DNA from: Actinoplanes sichuanensis
GTDB lineage: Bacteria > Actinomycetota > Actinomycetes > Mycobacteriales > Micromonosporaceae
DNA length: 64,000 bases
Direction: 5' to 3'
Assembly: GCF_033097365.1 (NCBI RefSeq)
Contig: NZ_AP028461.1
Location: 3,844,001 to 3,908,000, forward strand
The notes under the pieces are model-generated. The model saw nothing but the letters and a program-made list of their open reading frames with translations, was not told the DNA's origin and did no database searches. The position numbers and the translations under genes are program-made. Below, piece after piece: positions 23,744 through 31,727 of the stretch (position 1 is its first letter; each line of letters begins with the position of its first letter).

Positions 23744-25096
23744 ATGTCCACGAGGCGCACGTTTCTGGTGGCGGGTGCGGCGACAGCCGCCGGTGTCGCC
23801 GCTTCCGCCAGTCCGGCCCGAGCCGCGGCACCCGACCGGGAGCTGCGAAGAATCCTGAAGGAGATCGATCCGGTTCGCATCGAGGCGATCGTGCGGAAAC
23901 TGGTCTCGTTCGGCACCAGGCACACCCTGTCGGTCCAGGACGATCCGGTCCGCGGCATCGGCGCCGCCCGTGACTGGATCTTCGCCGAGATGCAGGGCTA
24001 CGCCGCGGCCGGTGGTGGCCGGATGACCGTCGAGCTGCAGTCGTTCATCCAGCCGGTCTCCCCGCGGGTGCCGGCGCCGACCCGGATCACCAACGTCATC
24101 GCCACCCTGCGCGGCAGCGTCACCCCCGAGCGGATCTACGTGGTCACCGGCCACTACGACTCGCGGGTCACCGACGTGATGGACGCGGTCAAGGACGCCC
24201 CCGGCGCCGACGACGACGCGTCCGGCGTGGCGGTGATCATGGAGTTGGCCCGGGTGCTGGCCACCCGTGAGCCGGAGTCGACGCTGGTGTTCGCCGCGGT
24301 CGCCGGTGAGGAGCAGGGCCTCTACGGCTCCGACCACATGGCCCAGCAGTACAAGGACGCGGGCGCCGACGTGCAGGCGATGTTCAGCAACGACATCGTC
24401 GGCACCGGCAACGCCCACGACGGCACCCGCAACGACCCGCGCACGGTCCGCCTGTTCGTCGAGGGGGTGCCCACCGCGGAGACCGCCGCCGAGGCGAACA
24501 CGCGCAAGAGCACCGGCGGCGAGAACGACGGCCCGTCCCGGCAGCTGGGCCGCTTCGTCAAGGACGCCGAACCGGACGACATGAACGTCCGGGTGGTCTG
24601 GCGCCGCGACCGCTACCTGCGCGGCAGCGATCACATCTCGTTCCTGCTGCGCGGCTATCCGGCGGCTCGTTTCACCGAGCCGCGGGAGAACTTCAACCAC
24701 GAACATCAGGATGTCCGGGTGGAGAACGGCGTCCAGTACGGCGACCTGCCGGAGTTCTGCGACTTCGGGTACATCGCCCGGGTGGCCCGGGTGAACGCGT
24801 CCGCCCTGTGGTCGCTGGCGCAGGCCCCGGGCACCCCGAAGGGCGTGGTCATCGACACCACCCAGCTGACCAACGCGACGACGCTGCGCTGGCAGCCGGG
24901 CACCGAACCCGACCTGGCCGGTTACGAGGTGGTGTGGCGCGAGACGACCGCCGCCGACTGGCAGCACTGCCTGCCGGTGGGCAGGGTGAGCACGGTGACG
25001 GTCGACCTGTCCAAGGACAACGTCTTCTTCGGTGTACGGGCAGTCGACACCACCGGCCACCGGAGCCCGGCCGCCGCCCCGAAGCCGTCGAGTTAG
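23744..25096 (+). CDS. Secreted M28-family zinc aminopeptidase with C-terminal fibronectin III-like domain
   Basis: A 450-residue exported protease. A twin-arginine signal (STRRTFLVAG, hydrophobic core, SPARA-A cleavage near residue 28) opens the protein from ATG 23744. The M28 metal and catalytic residues are visible in order: VTGHYDSR, GADDDASGVAV, AGEEQGLYGS, SNDIVG and SDHISF. The last 85 residues (TTLRWQPGTEPDLAGYEVVW, ending in VFFGVRAVDTTGHRS) form a fibronectin type III-like module. It would remove N-terminal residues from peptides outside the cell. It converges with the next gene with a 4-nt overlap. Confidence 0.9.
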   Translation: MSTRRTFLVAGAATAAGVAASASPARAAAPDRELRRILKEIDPVRIEAIVRKLVSFGTRHTLSVQDDPVRGIGAARDWIFAEMQGYAAAGGGRMTVELQSFIQPVSPRVPAPTRITNVIATLRGSVTPERIYVVTGHYDSRVTDVMDAVKDAPGADDDASGVAVIMELARVLATREPESTLVFAAVAGEEQGLYGSDHMAQQYKDAGADVQAMFSNDIVGTGNAHDGTRNDPRTVRLFVEGVPTAETAAEANTRKSTGGENDGPSRQLGRFVKDAEPDDMNVRVVWRRDRYLRGSDHISFLLRGYPAARFTEPRENFNHEHQDVRVENGVQYGDLPEFCDFGYIARVARVNASALWSLAQAPGTPKGVVIDTTQLTNATTLRWQPGTEPDLAGYEVVWRETTAADWQHCLPVGRVSTVTVDLSKDNVFFGVRAVDTTGHRSPAAAPKPSS

Positions 25097-25680
25097 GGCC
25101 GGGCACGCGGCGGCAGCCAGGCGGCGAACGTGGAGGTGAGCCGGTCACGGGCGTCGGCGGTCGGGACGAACACGTCCATGCCGCCGTCGTAGGGGTGGTA
25201 GACCGACGCGCAGGCGGCGCTGGTCAGCAGGACGCCGTCGGTCAGGTCGTCGGCCACACAGAGCAGCAGCCGGTCGAGTGAGGTTCCGAGCAGGGGCAGT
25301 CGTGAGATGTGGTGGTGTTGCCAGGAGTCGAGGTCCGGGTCGGTAGCCAGGTTCTCGCTCCGCCAGTAGGCCGCGTCCGGCGTGGTGGACGCCACCGCGT
25401 CGTCGCGGGGAGTCGGCACCGGCGAATCGGACCAGGAGCAGGTGACCGCGATCAGTCCGTCCCAGACGGGCTCGGCGTCCTCGAAGACCATCTCGAGGAG
25501 GGCATGGTGGCGGCGCAGGATCTCGGCACGCTCCGATGCGGACGTCGCGTACCGCTGTGCGTTCGGCAGGGTGTGGAAGCGGACCGCGAGCCCGGGATAC
25601 CAGGCGCGCAGTCGGCCGGCGACCGGCGGGCAGCCGCTCCAGGCGGCACGCCAGGCCGCGTCCAGTTCGGTGGGGTCCAT
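25093..25680 (-). CDS. Hypothetical protein, possibly DUF3885-like
   Basis: A 195-residue soluble protein. It begins with a helical segment including GRLRAWYPGLAVRFHTLPN, and ends with LLLCVADDLTDGVLLTSAAC and VYHPYDGGMDVFVPTADARDRL. This pattern reminds me of DUF3885 proteins, but I am not sure. ATG 25680 lies one base past the stop of the TetR gene upstream on the same strand, so the two are probably co-transcribed. No function can be assigned. Confidence 0.65.
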   Translation of the reverse strand: MDPTELDAAWRAAWSGCPPVAGRLRAWYPGLAVRFHTLPNAQRYATSASERAEILRRHHALLEMVFEDAEPVWDGLIAVTCSWSDSPVPTPRDDAVASTTPDAAYWRSENLATDPDLDSWQHHHISRLPLLGTSLDRLLLCVADDLTDGVLLTSAACASVYHPYDGGMDVFVPTADARDRLTSTFAAWLPPRARP

Positions 25681-25681
25681 C

Positions 25682-26281
25682 TCAGCGGGGCCGGGCGCCG
25701 TCGAGGGCGTTGTCGACCAGGGCCACGGCGAAGTCCTCGGTCAGCGGCTCGTCCGGGACGAGCAGGCGGTGGTAGCAGGCGCCCCACAGTTGGTCGACGA
25801 GCAGGGTGAGGTCGACGTCGGGGCGCAGTTCACCGCGGTCGCGGGCCTTCTCGAAGGTGGTCAGCGCCAGCGCCCGGCGCGGTCGGGAGTAGTGCCGGGA
25901 GAAGGCCGCGGACAGTTCCGGGTCGGTCTGGGCGACGCCGATGAGCCCGGCGATGACCGGTCCGGCGCCGCCCGCGGTGAGCAGGCGGACGAAGGCGCGC
26001 ATCTGCGTGATCAGGTCGGCGCGCAGGTCGCCGGTGTCGGGGAACTCCAGTCGGGGCGCGCTGTGGGTGAAGTAGGCCTCGGCGGCGAGGGCGCCGGCTG
26101 ACGGCCACCATTTGTAGAGGGTGACCTTGCTGGATCCGGCGGCCGCCGCGACCCGGTCGAAGGTGACCGCCTTGATGCCCTCGCCGAGCAGCAGGTCGGC
26201 GGCGGCGCGCAGGACACCGGCGCGGACTTCGGCGGCGGGCCGGCGTCCGCGGCCTCGGCGGGGCGGGGTTTCAGACGTCAC
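25682..26281 (-). CDS. TetR-family transcriptional regulator
   Basis: A 199-residue repressor. The N-terminal HTH is FDRVAAAAGSSKVTLYKWWP; the C-terminal domain has the TetR_C_16-like pattern DLTLLVDQLWGACYHRLL. The start is GTG 26281, with an arginine-rich leader. It diverges from a short-chain dehydrogenase gene with an 8-bp perfect inverted repeat between, so it probably represses that gene and itself. Confidence 0.88.
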   Translation of the reverse strand: MTSETPPRRGRGRRPAAEVRAGVLRAAADLLLGEGIKAVTFDRVAAAAGSSKVTLYKWWPSAGALAAEAYFTHSAPRLEFPDTGDLRADLITQMRAFVRLLTAGGAGPVIAGLIGVAQTDPELSAAFSRHYSRPRRALALTTFEKARDRGELRPDVDLTLLVDQLWGACYHRLLVPDEPLTEDFAVALVDNALDGARPR

Positions 26282-26320
26282 CCCGCCAGATTAGTGGACA
26301 ACCTGTTTTTATCGCGATAC

Positions 26321-26347
26321 GTTATATGGACATCGAGTTCATATAAC
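26321..26347. promoter_or_regulatory. Probable TetR operator between tetR and SDR genes
   Basis: Perfect inverted repeat GTTATATG (26321-26328) and CATATAAC (26340-26347) with an 11-nt spacer, AT-rich in a GC-rich genome, ending 11 nt before the SDR start codon. The position would block transcription or promoter clearance of the SDR gene. Confidence 0.75.
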
Positions 26348-26358
26348 TGGGAGTCGTG

Positions 26359-27093
26359 ATGACCGAGAACACCCGCGTCGCCATCGTCACCGGCGGATCC
26401 GGCGGCATCGGCCGGGCCGTCGCCGAGCGGCTGGCCGCCGACGGCCTGGCCGTGGTCGTGCACTACAGCGGCAACGAGGCGAAGGCCGCGGAGACCGTCA
26501 AGACCATCGTCGCGGCCGGCGGGCGGGCCACCGCGTTCGGCGGCGACGTCGCCGAACCGGAGCCGATGGCCACGCTGTTCCAGCACGCCACCGACACGTT
26601 CGGCGGGGTCGACGTGATCGCCCACACGGCCGGGATCATGCCGCTCGCGCCGATCGCCGAGATGGATCTGGACACCTTCGACCGCATTCAGCGCACGAAC
26701 GTGCGTGGCACCTTCGTCATCAGCCGACTGGCCGCCCGGCAGGTCCGCGCGGGCGGGGCGATCATCAACTTCTCGACATCGGTGACCCGGCTGCAGATGC
26801 CGACCTATGGCGCGTACGCCGCCTCGAAGGGCGCGGTCGAGGCGATGACCCTGATCCTGGCCCGTGAGCTGCGCGGCCGGGACATCACGGTCAACACGGT
26901 GGCGCCCGGCCCGACCGCGACACCGCTGTTCTTCGAGGGCAAGAGCGAGCAGGTCGTCGAGCACATCGCGAGCCTGAACCCGATGGAGCGCCTGGGCACC
27001 CCGGAGGACATCGCCGAGGTGACCGCGTTCCTGGCCGGCCCCGGCCGCTGGGTGAACGGCCAGGTGCTCTACGCCAACGGCGGCGCCGCCTGA
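26359..27093 (+). CDS. Short-chain dehydrogenase/reductase (SDR)
   Basis: A 244-residue classical SDR. The cofactor loop is VTGGSGGIGRAVAERLA, and the catalytic Ser, Tyr and Lys lie in the segment from NFSTSVTR to YGAYAASKGAVEAM. The C-terminal VNGQVLYANGGAA is typical of 3-oxoacyl-ACP reductase-like SDRs. ATG 26359 has GGGAG at a proper distance, whereas the GTG three bases earlier would be too close to it. It is regulated by the divergent TetR (inference) and converges with another tetR gene, overlapping it by 25 nt. Substrate unknown. Confidence 0.9.
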   Translation: MTENTRVAIVTGGSGGIGRAVAERLAADGLAVVVHYSGNEAKAAETVKTIVAAGGRATAFGGDVAEPEPMATLFQHATDTFGGVDVIAHTAGIMPLAPIAEMDLDTFDRIQRTNVRGTFVISRLAARQVRAGGAIINFSTSVTRLQMPTYGAYAASKGAVEAMTLILARELRGRDITVNTVAPGPTATPLFFEGKSEQVVEHIASLNPMERLGTPEDIAEVTAFLAGPGRWVNGQVLYANGGAA

Positions 27094-27656
27094 TCGACGG
27101 CGAATCGACTGACGAGCAGGTCGAGGCGCTCCTGCTGCCACACGCCGGGGATGCGGCCGCCGGCGGAGAGCACGGCCATGCCGTGCAGCGCGCTCCAGGT
27201 GACCTCGGCGGCGAGCCCGCCCCGCTCGTCGTCGGCGGGGAAACAGCTGACGAACTCGTCGAAGCAGGCCCGCATCGGAGCCGGCGTCTCGTCACTGGCG
27301 AACGCGAGGTCGGTCGGCAGCACGAACATGGCCTGATAGAGAGCCGGCCGCGCGATCGCGAACTCCAGGTAGGCGGCGCCGACGGCACGCAGCGCGGGCC
27401 CGGTCGCGGCCAGTCGCGCCCGGCGCAGGTGCTCGGCGAGCTCACCGAACCCGTCCAGCGCCACCGCACCGACGATCGCGTCCTTGCCCTTGAAGTGGCT
27501 GTACAGCACGGGCTGGCTGTACTCGACGCGTTCGGCCAGCCGCCGGGTCGTCACCGCCTCCCAGCCCTCGGCCTCGGCGAGTTCACGCGCGGTCCTGATG
27601 ATCATCTGGTGGCGCTGGGCGCGTTCGCGCTCACGACGCTCGCTACTCGCGGACAT
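27069..27656 (-). CDS. TetR-family transcriptional regulator
   Basis: A 195-residue repressor with HTH TTRRLAERVEYSQPVLYSHF and a TetR_C_25/WHG-like C-terminus (AIARPALYQAMFVLP). It diverges from the DUF4267 membrane protein gene; the region between holds two near-identical palindromes, CTAGCAGCGCTAG and CTAGCAACGCTAG. Its 3' end overlaps the convergent SDR gene by 25 nt. Confidence 0.88.
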   Translation of the reverse strand: MSASSERRERERAQRHQMIIRTARELAEAEGWEAVTTRRLAERVEYSQPVLYSHFKGKDAIVGAVALDGFGELAEHLRRARLAATGPALRAVGAAYLEFAIARPALYQAMFVLPTDLAFASDETPAPMRACFDEFVSCFPADDERGGLAAEVTWSALHGMAVLSAGGRIPGVWQQERLDLLVSRFAVDQAAPPLA

Positions 27657-27665
27657 GTCCGGATC

Positions 27666-27728
27666 CTAGCAGCGCTAGACATGCTTGCATCGATAGCCTA
27701 ACGTCGCTATCAGTTCTAGCAACGCTAG
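27666..27728. promoter_or_regulatory. Paired palindromic operators CTAGCRRCGCTAG
   Basis: Two 13-bp palindromes, CTAGCAGCGCTAG at 27666-27678 and CTAGCAACGCTAG at 27716-27728, are 50 bp apart centre to centre. Between them is a GATAGC/GCTATC inverted repeat (27692-27697, 27706-27711). They flank the promoters of the divergent tetR and DUF4267 genes and are the obvious target of that TetR. Confidence 0.75.
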
Positions 27729-27754
27729 ATTCGTGCTTTTCGAGGGGACCTCGC

Positions 27755-28132
27755 ATGCTTCTCACCGTCGCCTACGTGCTCACCGGACTGGTCGGTGCCG
27801 GCATCTTCGTGATCGGCCTCAACGGGCTCCGCACGCCCCGCGCGGCGGCCGGGTTCGGCATTCCCGACACACCGACCGACGATCCCGCCTTCCGGTCCTG
27901 GCTGCGGGTCAAGGCGGTGCGCGACGTCGCCGCCGGCGTCTTCACCTTCATCCTGATGGCCGGGGCGACCCCGCACCTGCTCGGCTGGTTCATACTGGCC
28001 GCCACCGGCATCCCGGTCGGCGACGCGCTCATCGTGCTGCGCAGCAACGGCCCCAAGGCGATCGCCTACGGCGTCCACGCGGCCACCGCCGCGGTCATGC
28101 TGGTGGCCACCGCGATCCTGCTGATCGGTTGA
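27755..28132 (+). CDS. DUF4267-like small membrane protein
   Basis: A 125-residue protein with four predicted membrane helices. The pattern LNGLRTPRAAAGFGIPDTP, followed by WLRVKAVRDVAAGVF, is that of DUF4267 proteins (DoxX-like size). The ATG is preceded by GAGGGGA. It is probably derepressed when the divergent TetR binds its ligand. Function unknown; families of this kind are often single-gene stress or solvent responses (inference). Confidence 0.82.
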   Translation: MLLTVAYVLTGLVGAGIFVIGLNGLRTPRAAAGFGIPDTPTDDPAFRSWLRVKAVRDVAAGVFTFILMAGATPHLLGWFILAATGIPVGDALIVLRSNGPKAIAYGVHAATAAVMLVATAILLIG

Positions 28133-28137
28133 GGACC

Positions 28138-28602
28138 ATGACAGACTTCACGATCACCTCCATCGGTACGGTCCACAACGACCGCACCGACGTGCAGGAC
28201 ACCGACGACTGGGGTGCCGTCCGCAGCACGATCACCGTCGACGAGCGGTTCGGTGACGCCTGCCTCCAGGGACTGGACGGCTTCTCGCACGTCGAGGTGC
28301 TGTTCGTCTTCGACCGGTTCCCGGAGCACGACGACTACCGGGAGCCCCGCCCGTACCGTGGCCGCCCTGATCTTCCGCCGGTCGGCGTCTTCGCCGGCCG
28401 GGCCCCGCGCCGCCCCAACCGGATCGGCGTGACCACCTGCGCCATCGTCTCGGTCGAGGGCCGCGAACTGACCGTCGTCGGCCTCGACGCGATCGCCGGC
28501 ACCCCGGTGATCGACCTGAAACCGGCGCTGGTGGAGTTCGTGCCGGCGAATGTCGAACAGCCCGCCTGGGTCAGCGACCTGATGTCGAGGTACTGGCGGT
28601 GA
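28138..28602 (+). CDS. trmO: TrmO-like tRNA N6-threonylcarbamoyladenosine methyltransferase
   Basis: A 154-residue TsaA/YaeB/VirR family protein. The family motifs IGTVHNDRTDVQDTD, GFSHVEVLFVFDR, GVFAGRAPRRPNRIGVT and LDAIAGTPVIDLKPAL are all present. Known members use SAM to methylate t6A37 in tRNA-Thr. The frame is open far upstream, but ATG 28138 is preceded by GAGGA and starts at the first conserved strand. It follows the DUF4267 gene by 5 nt and may share its transcript. It is shorter than E. coli TrmO, which has an extra C-terminal domain. Confidence 0.85.
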   Translation: MTDFTITSIGTVHNDRTDVQDTDDWGAVRSTITVDERFGDACLQGLDGFSHVEVLFVFDRFPEHDDYREPRPYRGRPDLPPVGVFAGRAPRRPNRIGVTTCAIVSVEGRELTVVGLDAIAGTPVIDLKPALVEFVPANVEQPAWVSDLMSRYWR

Positions 28603-29149
28603 CCTCGGGTTCCGGCTCGCGCAGGCCGACACAGTCGTGCTCCCAGAACGTGTCCGCGTAGACGAAGGTGCCGGTCATCCACGGTTCGTACGCCGACAGC
28701 CGTACCACCTGGAAGCCCGCGTCCGGGATCCGCAGCGACGGCTTGCGGAAGCCGTGCTCCCGCGCCGGTTCGAAACCGGACCGGGAGTAGTAGGCCGGGT
28801 CGCCCTCCAGGAACACCAGCGGGACGCCGAGTTCGTCGAGCCGCCGCAGGCCCTCGCGGATCAACGCGACACCGATGCCGGTGCGCTGCCGGGCCGGGGC
28901 GACCGCGAGCGGGCTCAGCGTCCGCACCCGGACCAGCCGTCGCGGGGCGTCGACCAGCGCCCGGCTGAACATGACGTGCCCGGCGACCTCGTCATCCCGC
29001 TCGGCCACCAGCGACAGCACCGACGGATCGTCGTTGCGTAGAGCGTCCACCAGACGGGCCACGGTGTCGCCGTGCGCACCGCCGAACGCGGTCCGCTGGA
29101 CCTCGCGCACTGCCGGACGGTCGCGGTCCTGCTCGATACGAATGTGCAT
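28571..29149 (-). CDS. GNAT-family N-acetyltransferase (YhbS-like)
   Basis: A 192-residue acetyltransferase. The acetyl-CoA loop is VAPARQRTGIGVALIREGLRR and the sequence VFLEGDPAYYSRSGFEPA is typical of the YhbS group. The upstream part of the open frame is discarded because ATG 29149 follows a TACGGT box at 7 nt (leaderless pattern) and starts at the conserved MHIRIEQDRD. It overlaps the end of trmO by 32 nt on the opposite strand. Confidence 0.87.
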   Translation of the reverse strand: MHIRIEQDRDRPAVREVQRTAFGGAHGDTVARLVDALRNDDPSVLSLVAERDDEVAGHVMFSRALVDAPRRLVRVRTLSPLAVAPARQRTGIGVALIREGLRRLDELGVPLVFLEGDPAYYSRSGFEPAREHGFRKPSLRIPDAGFQVVRLSAYEPWMTGTFVYADTFWEHDCVGLREPEPEVTASTSTSGR

Positions 29150-29227
29150 GTCCGGGACCGTAGCCACCCGCGTTCCGGACGCCAACCGAATAGTGCGACC
29201 ATGGATCGATGACGACCAGAAAGGCCT

Positions 29228-30178
29228 ATGGCCACTGACCGCCGGCTCGCGCTACACGCGCGGCTTCCCGAGCGTCACACCCATCTGGAGGTCCTGGCCT
29301 CCACCATCGACCATCGCGGCCGGATGCTCGCGCTGGTCACCGATCCCTCCCCCACTGCGCCGTATGACGCGGTCGTGCTGACCTGTGACGGCGACGAGGT
29401 CCACGAGACGGCACTGCGGGGTCTCGATCTCCGGTTCAATCTGATCGACGCCCTCGGCGACGGCTTCGTCCTGGGTAGTGCACGCTGCGGGCCGTCCGGT
29501 GTCTCCCATGAGCGCCATGGGGAGCCGGTTCCGGACGACGAACTCGACCTGACCAGAAACGTGCGGGTGATCAACGGTCGGGGCGAGGTCGAGGCGGCGT
29601 TCTACGTGGGCGACGCCATCGGGCAGCTCCTGACCGACCGGCACGACGGCATCTGGATCAGCTACTTCGACGAGTCGAACTACTGGCAGCCCAACGGCGA
29701 CGGCACCCGCTCGTACGCGTTCATGATCGGTCTGGCCCGGTGGGACCGCACCGGCGGCGACCCGTGGATGGTGCCGCTGTCGACTCCCGGGCTGACCTGG
29801 TGCGACTGCTATGCGCTGAACGTCGGCCGGGACCTCGTGCACGCGTGCCCGTACGTCGACTTCCCCCTGGTGGAACTCGACGCCCGTGAGGTCCGGAGCG
29901 TCACCACGGAGAATCCTGTGACCAGGTGCCATGGGCTGGCGGTCGACGGCGCCGAGCTGGCGTTCCTCGACCAGCGGCGCACCGGGTCCGGATATCGGTG
30001 GGAGATCCGCCGGGCGGTACGCGAGGGGCCGGCCGTCGTCGAGACGGGCCGCGAACGGCTGCTGCTGCCGGACGGCCGGTCTCCGTCGAGCTGGTCGTAC
30101 GGCCGCATCGGTCGGGATGCGGCGCTGTGGCTTCAGGCCGCCGGCGAGCCCCACTGCTGGTACCGGTACGACATGTGA
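29228..30178 (+). CDS. Hypothetical protein, beta-rich (propeller-like)
   Basis: A 316-residue soluble protein with repeated beta-strand/turn blocks (GRMLALVTD, DGFVLGSARCG, DGIWISYFDE, GAELAFLDQ, DAALWLQAAG), which suggest a propeller. The family occurs widely in actinobacteria without known function. The ATG at 29228 starts close to the promoter of the divergent GNAT gene. No signal peptide or catalytic motif is recognisable. Confidence 0.7.
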   Translation: MATDRRLALHARLPERHTHLEVLASTIDHRGRMLALVTDPSPTAPYDAVVLTCDGDEVHETALRGLDLRFNLIDALGDGFVLGSARCGPSGVSHERHGEPVPDDELDLTRNVRVINGRGEVEAAFYVGDAIGQLLTDRHDGIWISYFDESNYWQPNGDGTRSYAFMIGLARWDRTGGDPWMVPLSTPGLTWCDCYALNVGRDLVHACPYVDFPLVELDAREVRSVTTENPVTRCHGLAVDGAELAFLDQRRTGSGYRWEIRRAVREGPAVVETGRERLLLPDGRSPSSWSYGRIGRDAALWLQAAGEPHCWYRYDM

Positions 30179-30258
30179 GCAGCAGCCGCCCTTGCACTGC
30201 CGGCCGACGAAGGTGGGGATGCCGGGCGACACCGGCGCGTGACGACGATGACCGGCGG

Positions 30259-30873
30259 TCAGCGTTGCAGTGGAAGCGCGATGCCGCCGGAGTGGGCCGG
30301 GTTCTCGGCCTCGTCGAGCATGGCGGCGGCCACGGTGGCGCGGGTGACCCGGGCCGGGAACAGCCGCCGCGGGGCGGTGTCCAGGCCGATGGTGCGGCGG
30401 GTCGCGCCGGACGGTCCGTCGGTGAGCGGTCCGGCGTGGAAGACGGTTGCGCCGGCGGCGCGGGCGATCGCGTCGGCGGCCTCCTTGTCGGCCCGGTCCG
30501 GCAGCAGTCTCAGCAGTGTGCGGGTCAGTGCCCCGGCCGCCGCCGCGGACGGTCCGGTGCCGAACGCGCCGAGCCACACGATCCGGCCCGGCCGGGCGGC
30601 GGCGACGGCCCGGGCGCCGGCGGCCAGCACGCCGGGCCGGTCACCCTTGGCGACGCCGAGGCCGGAGACGATCACCTCCCGGTCACGCAGAGCGACGGCG
30701 ATGCCGTCCGGGTCGAGGACGTCGGCTCTCGTACGGACGAGGCGCGCCGATACCGGCAGGGCGATCCGGCGGGGGTCGCGGGCGACGGCGACGACCGTGT
30801 GCCCGCGGTCGAGGGCCTGCCGGGTGAGTTCGAGCCCGGTGGCGCCGGACGCTCCGAGGACGGTGATCTCCAT
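30259..30873 (-). CDS. NAD(P)-binding Rossmann-fold protein (NmrA/atypical SDR type)
   Basis: A 204-residue protein beginning with the dinucleotide-binding motif ITVLGASGATGLELTRQAL, followed by VVAVARDP. It lacks the YxxxK of classical SDRs; the pattern fits NAD(P)H-binding proteins that act as redox sensors or flavin/quinone reductases. ATG 30873 is used; a GTG at 30882 would overlap the upstream stop. It is downstream of the IMPase-like gene and probably co-transcribed with it. Confidence 0.82.
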   Translation of the reverse strand: MEITVLGASGATGLELTRQALDRGHTVVAVARDPRRIALPVSARLVRTRADVLDPDGIAVALRDREVIVSGLGVAKGDRPGVLAAGARAVAAARPGRIVWLGAFGTGPSAAAAGALTRTLLRLLPDRADKEAADAIARAAGATVFHAGPLTDGPSGATRRTIGLDTAPRRLFPARVTRATVAAAMLDEAENPAHSGGIALPLQR

Positions 30874-30878
30874 GCCGG

Positions 30879-31661
30879 TCACCGTGCCGGACGCAGCACG
30901 TCGAGCGCGGCCGAGTGCACTCCGGGCGCCGCCGCGACGTAGCCGTCGCTGCTGACGGTCCACGGTTTGCCGTCGAAGTCGGTGACGACCCCGCCGGCCT
31001 CCTGGACGATCAGGACGGGCGCGATGTGCGACCGCAGGTTGTCGAACTGCCAGTGCAGGTCCATCCGCCCGGCCGCGACCTGCGCCAACTGGTGTCCGAC
31101 CGGCACCGACGCCCGCACGTACAGCGCGTGGCGCATCATCGCCGCGACGGCCGCTCCGGCGCGGTCGGCGCGGCCGGCTTCCCGGCCGGGACGAGCCTGA
31201 CCGGTTCCGGTCAGCGCGAGGGTCAGGTCGGTCTTGGCCGAGACCTTCAGCGGTACGCCGTTCGCGGTGGCCCCGTGATCGGTGATCGCGGTGAACGTCT
31301 CCCCGGCGACCGGCATGTGCAGGACGGCGAGCACCGGCCGCCCGTCGCGGACCAGGCTGACCCCGATGTTCCAGTCCGGCATGCCCTGGACCGCGTTCAT
31401 GTTGCCGCCGACCGGGTCGACCACCCACCAGTCGCCGTCGGGCATCGGGCCGGAGCCGTGTTCGTCGGACGTCCACTGCGAGCCGGCCAGTGCACCGGTC
31501 AGAACCGGTCGCAGCGCGGCGGAGACGGCGTCGTCGTTGGCGGCCAGCGCGGCGACGAGTTCGGGCTTGGTCGTCGGTGTCCTGGCCGGGCGGGTGACGA
31601 GGTCGGCGGCGTTGTGGACGGCTGCGGTGACGACGGTCAGTAGTTGCTGTGCGGTGGTCAT
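30879..31661 (-). CDS. Inositol monophosphatase-family protein with altered metal site
   Basis: A 260-residue protein of the IMPase/FBPase superfamily. The core motif, normally WVIDPIDGTxNF, reads WWVVDPVGGNMNAVQG, so the second metal-binding Asp is Gly; the second motif, normally WDxAAGxLIVxEAGG, reads FDNLRSHIAPVLIVQEAGG. Families with DPVEGNxN exist, so activity is not excluded, but the metal site is atypical. ATG 31661 diverges from a LysR gene. Substrate unknown. Confidence 0.8.
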   Translation of the reverse strand: MTTAQQLLTVVTAAVHNAADLVTRPARTPTTKPELVAALAANDDAVSAALRPVLTGALAGSQWTSDEHGSGPMPDGDWWVVDPVGGNMNAVQGMPDWNIGVSLVRDGRPVLAVLHMPVAGETFTAITDHGATANGVPLKVSAKTDLTLALTGTGQARPGREAGRADRAGAAVAAMMRHALYVRASVPVGHQLAQVAAGRMDLHWQFDNLRSHIAPVLIVQEAGGVVTDFDGKPWTVSSDGYVAAAPGVHSAALDVLRPAR

Positions 31662-31714
31662 GACTCCACTCTGTGACCGCGCTTCGATTAAGTCCAGTGC
31701 AACGTCGTTAGGCT

Positions 31715-31726
31715 ACAGTTTACTGT
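31715..31726. promoter_or_regulatory. Possible LysR binding palindrome ACAGT-TT-ACTGT
   Basis: A 12-bp palindrome, ACAGT TT ACTGT, lies directly before the LysR GTG start and in the divergent promoter region shared with the IMPase-like gene. LysR regulators usually bind interrupted palindromes in just this position. Confidence 0.5.
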
Positions 31727-31727
31727 C

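Noticed and set aside
30150..30260. A cysteine-rich CKGGCCS string on the minus strand suggesting a small ribosomal peptide
   Set aside because: No start codon, ribosome binding site or modification genes; it overlaps the end of a plus-strand gene.
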